From contig CANQRO010000071.1 in the NCBI GenBank assembly GCA_947626205.1, positions 1 to 6,473 on the forward strand: DNA of 6,473 nt, read 5' to 3'. Positions 1 to 4,100 of this stretch are shown in pieces (position 1 is the stretch's first letter; each line of letters opens with the position of its first letter). The notes under the pieces were generated by a model, which saw only the letters and a program-made list of their open reading frames with translations, had not been told where the DNA came from and made no database searches. A program made the position numbers and the translations under genes. This DNA is from an uncultured Clostridia bacterium (lineage in GTDB: Bacteria; Bacillota; Clostridia; TANB77; CAG-508).

Positions 1-162
1 CCCTTTCTTTATGGCTTGACTTTCTACACTTGAGCCTCCATTACTATCAAACGTTACTATATACGTTGGAGTCCTTAAGAATAATAGCCATAAAAAGAAC
101 AATATTAATATCAAAACTATTATTAATATTGCTCCAATTATTATTTTCTTTTTCTTATCCAT
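1..162 (-). CDS. N-terminus of an InlB B-repeat surface protein with N-terminal signal anchor (partial, cut by left edge)
   Basis: 54 residues are visible before the left edge. The protein begins MDKKKK, followed by one long hydrophobic segment (about residues 7-29, IIIGAILIIVL onward, ending LLFL) with no AxA-type cleavage site, so it reads as an uncleaved signal anchor with the rest outside the cell. From residue 34 the sequence YIVTFDSNGGSSVESQAI is a textbook opening of an InlB B-repeat (Listeria-Bacteroides repeat, Flg_new), a beta-grasp-like module found in surface adhesins. The start chosen is ATG at 162-160, because the AAAAGGG site lies 8 nt upstream. The in-frame ATG at 168-166 lies inside the Shine-Dalgarno stretch, only 2 nt from GGG, and is unlikely. 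The gene has its own promoter candidate and lies beyond a terminator, so it is probably a separate unit from its upstream neighbours. The binding target cannot be known from this fragment. Confidence 0.85.
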   Translation of the reverse strand, partial: MDKKKKIIIGAILIIVLILILFFLWLLFLRTPTYIVTFDSNGGSSVESQAIKKG

Positions 163-168
163 AAACAT

Positions 169-180
169 CACCCTTTTCTA
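169..180 (-). promoter_or_regulatory. Ribosome binding site of the left-edge surface protein gene
   Basis: On the minus strand TAGAAAAGGGTGATGTTTATG carries an AAAAGGGTGAT match to the extended anti-SD pairing (AAGGAGGTGAT with one base missing). GGG ends 8 nt before the ATG at 162, which decides for that start over the ATG at 168. Confidence 0.6.
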
Positions 181-282
181 TATAATACAATAATACAAAA
201 ACATAATAAAAATACTATTTATCATATCTACTAAATAGCTTATTATTTATGTCTCCTTGTTATTACACATATATTGTACCAT

Positions 283-313
283 ATTATATGACAAATGTCT
301 ACAACTTTTGCAA
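283..313 (-). promoter_or_regulatory. Probable SigA-type promoter for the left-edge gene
   Basis: The minus strand has a perfect TATAAT at 288-283 and a TTGCAA (5 of 6 to some consensus positions, weak) at 313-308 with a long 19-bp spacer. The spacer contains GACATTTGTC (299-290), an imperfect palindrome that could be an operator. The position, downstream of a terminator and about 120 bp before the start codon, fits. The -10 is good; the -35 and its spacing are poor, so the exact -35 is uncertain. Confidence 0.4.
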
Positions 314-360
314 ATAATTTATTATTTTTTATATATTTTTCTTAATACATATATATTTTA

Positions 361-406
361 AAAACACAAAAAATTAACTCATAAATCTACATAAAAATTT
401 ATGAGT
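361..406 (-). terminator. Intrinsic terminator downstream of the thioredoxin-like gene
   Basis: A perfect 10-bp inverted repeat ACTCATAAAT (377-386) and ATTTATGAGT (397-406) is separated by a 10-nt loop. It can be extended by AATTA/TAATT (372-376 and 409-413) across a 2-nt bulge. Reading on the minus strand, the stem is followed at once by TAATTTTTTGTGTTTT, a U-rich tail. The plus-strand side lacks a U-run, so the terminator works for leftward transcription. It lies about 100 nt after the stop codon of the 503-1060 gene. Confidence 0.7.
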
Positions 407-472
407 CATAATTAAATATTATAATAACTTATTTACCATAATAGTTATATAAAAATTACAAGGATGAAATAC

Positions 473-508
473 TTATACTATTGTGCACTATGCTATTTTA
501 TACTATTG
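473..508. repeat. 11-bp direct repeat around the stop codon of the thioredoxin-like gene
   Basis: TTATACTATTG occurs at 473-483 and again at 498-508, 25 bp apart. The second copy contains the stop codon (TAG at 505-503) of the small gene. It may be a local duplication of the gene end; in such AT-rich DNA it may also be chance. Confidence 0.4.
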
Positions 509-1060
509 AGAAAATTTATTACTTGTTTTTTTATTTTTTCTTAAATAAATGGAAAAAGTAATTAAACCTATTACGAATATAATTAATATAATCATTAAAA
601 TAACATTAATACTATTTGAATTCTTATATATTTCTTCATTTTGTTTTATTACATCTTTTACATCTTCATTATTTCGTATTTTTTCTACTATATCACCATA
701 TTTTTCGGCGTTTTCATATGCTTCTTCCGCCTCTTTAATATTATTTTGTATTTTTTCATTAAAGCCTGTAAAATAAGTTGAACCTATTACCAACACAGGA
801 AATTTATTATTTCTTATTTTTAAAGTAGCTTTTACTTTCGTAAACAATTCTTCATTTTCATTAGTATTAATATATTCTTTTCTAATATTTACATTTTCAT
901 CTAAATAATTTTTTTCTTGTTGATAGGCTTCATTTTCTTCGTTATAGAAAACATATACCTTTACATTACTATATTCAGAAGAATTGGTAACTATAGCATA
1001 AGATACAACACTAAAACTTAATAATACTATCATCATGCTTATAATTAATGTCCTTTTCAT
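503..1060 (-). CDS. Exported, membrane-tethered thioredoxin-like protein lacking the CxxC active site
   Basis: 185 residues. Residues 1-22 (MKRTLIISMM onward, ending VVSYA) form a signal peptide with SYA before the likely cut. Residues 33-115 look like a thioredoxin fold: strand VKVYVFY (33-39), a helix QQEKNYLDE, an acidic KATLKI stretch, then FPVLVIGSTYFTGF (87-100) with Pro88 in the place of the cis-proline. This matches the pattern of small Firmicute thioredoxins with FYGxGCPHC and VPxxVIGDxxFxGF. Here the active-site stretch is FYNEENEAY: the two Cys positions are Asn43 and Tyr46, and the whole protein has no cysteine. Residues 103-147 are charged and probably helical, 151-173 (INVILMIILII onward) form a membrane segment, and a Lys-rich tail should stay in the cytoplasm. 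If the fold is right, the domain sits on the outer face of the membrane and cannot do thiol-disulfide exchange; a binding or chaperone-like role is my inference. It follows the giant surface-protein gene by 59 bp on the same strand, so it is probably co-transcribed. The ATG start has a strong SD site 4 nt away. Confidence 0.75.
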   Translation of the reverse strand: MKRTLIISMMIVLLSFSVVSYAIVTNSSEYSNVKVYVFYNEENEAYQQEKNYLDENVNIRKEYINTNENEELFTKVKATLKIRNNKFPVLVIGSTYFTGFNEKIQNNIKEAEEAYENAEKYGDIVEKIRNNEDVKDVIKQNEEIYKNSNSINVILMIILIIFVIGLITFSIYLRKNKKTSNKFSQ

Positions 1061-1064
1061 TTTG

Positions 1065-1073
1065 CCTCCTTTT
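1065..1073 (-). promoter_or_regulatory. Strong ribosome binding site of the thioredoxin-like gene
   Basis: The minus strand reads AAAAGGAGG, then CAAA, then ATG. This is a full SD match at a 4-nt spacing, which fixes the start at 1060. Confidence 0.85.
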
Positions 1074-1080
1074 ATGGTTT

Positions 1081-1117
1081 TAATTAAGGCGTGACGAAAA
1101 ACATCACACCTTAATTA
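1081..1117 (-). other. Long intergenic hairpin directly after the giant gene's stop codon
   Basis: In the minus-strand RNA, UAAUUAAGGUGUGA (1117-1104) pairs over 14 bp with UCACGCCUUAAUUA (1094-1081) around a 9-nt loop. The only non-Watson-Crick pair is a U-G wobble, which would be a C-A mismatch in a plus-strand RNA, so leftward transcripts fold better. It starts 2 nt after the stop codon (1122-1120) and ends 7 nt before the SD site of the next gene. No U-run follows on the minus strand (AAAACC follows), so it is not a standard intrinsic terminator. A 3'-end stabiliser, an RNase-protected boundary or a partial attenuator that sets the ratio of the two products is more likely. On the plus strand a T-rich stretch follows, but there is no rightward gene to terminate. 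Confidence 0.6.
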
Positions 1118-1119
1118 TT

Positions 1120-4100
1120 TTATTGTTGTTTATATGCATCTTCGTAGATGTGTTTTTCCCACCATTCTTTACCGCTTTCATAGAATTTTTTAATCTCTTC
1201 GTCTGTTAATTTTTCTCCTTGTTTTGCTAAAAATTCTGTAGGTTTTTTTATGGTAGTTTCATTTACTTTTGTAAAAGTAACATCGAATGTATTTGATGAA
1301 CTTTCTTGATGTGTCTTTATGCTTTTTATATATTGTTCATTTTCATCTAATTCTACATCTACTAATACTGTTTCACCCCATTCAGTAATAGTATATTTTG
1401 AAGTTAAACGATAATTGTTATTTACCCAGTCAGTATATTTATCTCCGTTTAATTTGACCATATATTTATGTGCAGCTTCATCAACTAATGTTACTTTATC
1501 AATAGCATTAATAGCAGTTTTGCTATCTTGCATTACATCAGTTAACATTGAAACCTCGTGAATAGCACGACCTACTTGTTGAGGATGAACATATACCCAG
1601 TCATTTAAATATACTCCGCTGTCTTCTTGACTTTCTATCTTCTTTCTAGCAACTACACTAAGTTTACTAGCTTCTTGAGTTGCATCAGCGTATTTTACTG
1701 AAAATGTATATTCTTCAACATTATCACCATTATCTGATTTTAAATAAGTTAAACCATCATCTTTATTATATTCATAAGTAAATGCTTCGGTATAGTTATT
1801 TATATGATTATCCTTTTTTACAGTAAAGCTATTTGCTTCAAGTGTATTTTTTGCTGCTTGATTTATTTTTTCTTCAAGAGTTTCTACACTACTATAATCA
1901 ACTGTATAAGTTTCTTGCTGATACTCATCTTTTTCTTTTCCGTCAACATCTACTGTGATTTCATATACTTTTCCTTTATTGCCTGTTATTTTAGAAGATT
2001 TAATTGCTTCTAATTCTAATTTCATCACTTTTGCGTTACTTACTGTTGCAATTCCATTTTCACTACTTGAATTATAAGTATATGTTTCTGCTTTTCCATT
2101 AGGGTCTGTAACTTCTACTGTAGATACACCCTCTTGGAATTCTTCTGATGTTAATGTTACAGGTATAACAAATTTTCCTTCATTATTTTGAGTTGATATT
2201 GTTCCAGAAACTTTATTTCCACTTGTTGATAGTCCAGAAATACCGTCAAAGTTAAGTGAAGAAATAGGTTTAATTCCATATACAGCATGAAGTACAGTTG
2301 TCGTATGGGAATTAAGTTTATCTTGTGCGTATTGCTCACTATCAGTTATTTTATTATCAGTATTATTTCCTATATAAAAATGTGTAAATACTTTATTATT
2401 CTTTTCAGGTGCAGTATTTGGTTTATAGTTTATTTTGCTAATATCAATTTTATCATTATAGTAATAAACTTGGATAGCATCATAAGGGTAAGCATCCTGT
2501 TCAGTGTCTATTACACCAACATAATAAATTTGTGAATTTTTACTATCATTATAATAAAAAGCACCATAATATGTTTCTTTAGTTGTATGGAATTGAGGAT
2601 TACTTGTTCTATCAACTAAACAATATTTTTCATTTTTCGTCATACCATTAGCAGTAACTATAGCATCTCCATCCACATCATGGTCAGGGTATCCATCCTC
2701 TGGTCTAAGTTGGCTTTGAGGAGTCGCATAGCCAGTAACAACTGATATTGTAGGACAAGTATAAGATTCATCAGTATTTTTTACATTTGTTGCTATTAAG
2801 TTACCTTTTACTATAATACTTGAATTCATTTCGGCTGCTGTTGCTGTTTCTTGGTCAATTTTACCTGATACATCAATATTATCAACTATAACAGTTGCTT
2901 CATCTTCAATTCTTAATTCTGCTCTTTTTCCACCAGTAATTTTTAAATCTTTAATAGTTACTGTTCCTTCTCCCTTTTGAATATCAACTGCATAATTTAT
3001 ATTTTCGCCTTTATTAACTTCGACTTTTGTAGTTGGGTCTCCTGATGTACTGTCTACTGGTTTAATTGTAACATCATGGTCAGCTGTAATATCTATTTCA
3101 GAACTTGATGTGTAATTACCATCAATATATACTGTACTATAATCTTTATCACTTTCAACAGCCTCTTTAATTGTTTTAGCTCCTAATTCAGAAACTGGGT
3201 TTTGGTTTACTACTGCAAAATCAGAATCAAAGTTAAATGTATAAGTCTTATCTGCATCACTTGTTGTTATATCCTTTTCATCTTTATTTACTAAAGTTAC
3301 CGTATTATCTACTACATCTCCAATTTTTATAGCGAAAATCTTATTAGCATACTCTAATTGGTCTAAAGTAGCATCAGCTTCATGATTTCCTAATTCTGTA
3401 TCAAATGCTCCTTTTGCACCTTTAACTATTTCTTGCTTTAATTTTAATCCTTCTTCACCTAATAAATCTCTATTAGAGTTGTCAGTATATTCTTTTTCAT
3501 TATTTGCTTCATATTCTGCCTTATATTCTACATTTTGTGCTCCAACAGTTAATGTAATGCCTGTTATTTCATTTTTTTCAAGTATATATGCTATTGTTCC
3601 AGGAATACTTGTATTAGCAAGTTCAGATAGTTTTATATTTGCATCATCAACATTTATTGTAATATTATTTTTATCTTTACTTAAATGAAATTTTCCATCA
3701 AAATTATCAGAATAATCTGTTTCTTTCTTTTCATTTAAATCTGTTATAACTTCTGTTATAAATTCATCAACATTTAATTTATAATGTGCAGTTAAATTTA
3801 CATCTTCTTTTACATCTTCCAGTTTTTCAACCTTTGTGTCACCACTTGAAGTATTATACCAACCGTCAAATGTACGATAATTTTCTGTAATAGTTGGTGT
3901 TGGCAATTCTTCTTCTGTTAATGTACTACCTTTATTTACATATTTTGATTCTAAAGCATCAATTACACCTGTATCAAAACTAATCTCATATTTTCTTTCG
4001 AACTTAATTTCGTAATTAACTCCCTCATCAATTGATTTGCCTTCTGCATGTGCAATTTTTTCATTTAAAAATACTGTTAATGCATTTTTACTAATTCTAT

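Larger units (their letters stand above)
163..502. other. Intergenic region of 340 bp: terminator, promoter and AU-rich leader
   Basis: No gene can be supported here. It holds the terminator of the upstream genes (361-406), a probable promoter (283-313) for the left-edge gene and a roughly 110-nt AU-rich leader. The leader contains an SD-like AAGGAG (258-253, minus) with no ATG, GTG or TTG at usable distance, and a weak 7-bp inverted repeat CTATTTA/TAAATAG (215-221 and 232-238). I see no riboswitch, tRNA or small RNA that I can name. Confidence 0.7.

Noticed and set aside
178..225. Possible 15-codon leader peptide MINSIFIMFLYYCII before the left-edge gene
   Set aside because: The nearest SD-like site (AAGGAG at 258-253) is 27 nt upstream of its ATG, too far for normal initiation, and the content is what AT-rich non-coding DNA would give.
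215..238. CTATTTA/TAAATAG hairpin followed by a U-rich stretch as a terminator or attenuator
   Set aside because: The stem is only 7 bp with a single G-C pair, too weak to support as a terminator.
549..776. Plus-strand open frame with hydrophobic residues (75 codons) inside the thioredoxin-like gene
   Set aside because: It is antisense to a well-supported gene, has no SD site, and its hydrophobicity comes from the complement of the charged and membrane-coding stretches of that gene.
1104..1135. Rightward terminator formed by the 1081-1117 hairpin and the T-rich stretch after it
   Set aside because: There is no rightward gene upstream of it, and the T-rich stretch is the complement of the last codons of the giant gene.
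2728..3225. Active pectate lyase or other polysaccharide-cleaving enzyme
   Set aside because: The segment shows only beta-helix-like rungs. It is short and I see no catalytic residue pattern, so an enzyme call is not supported.
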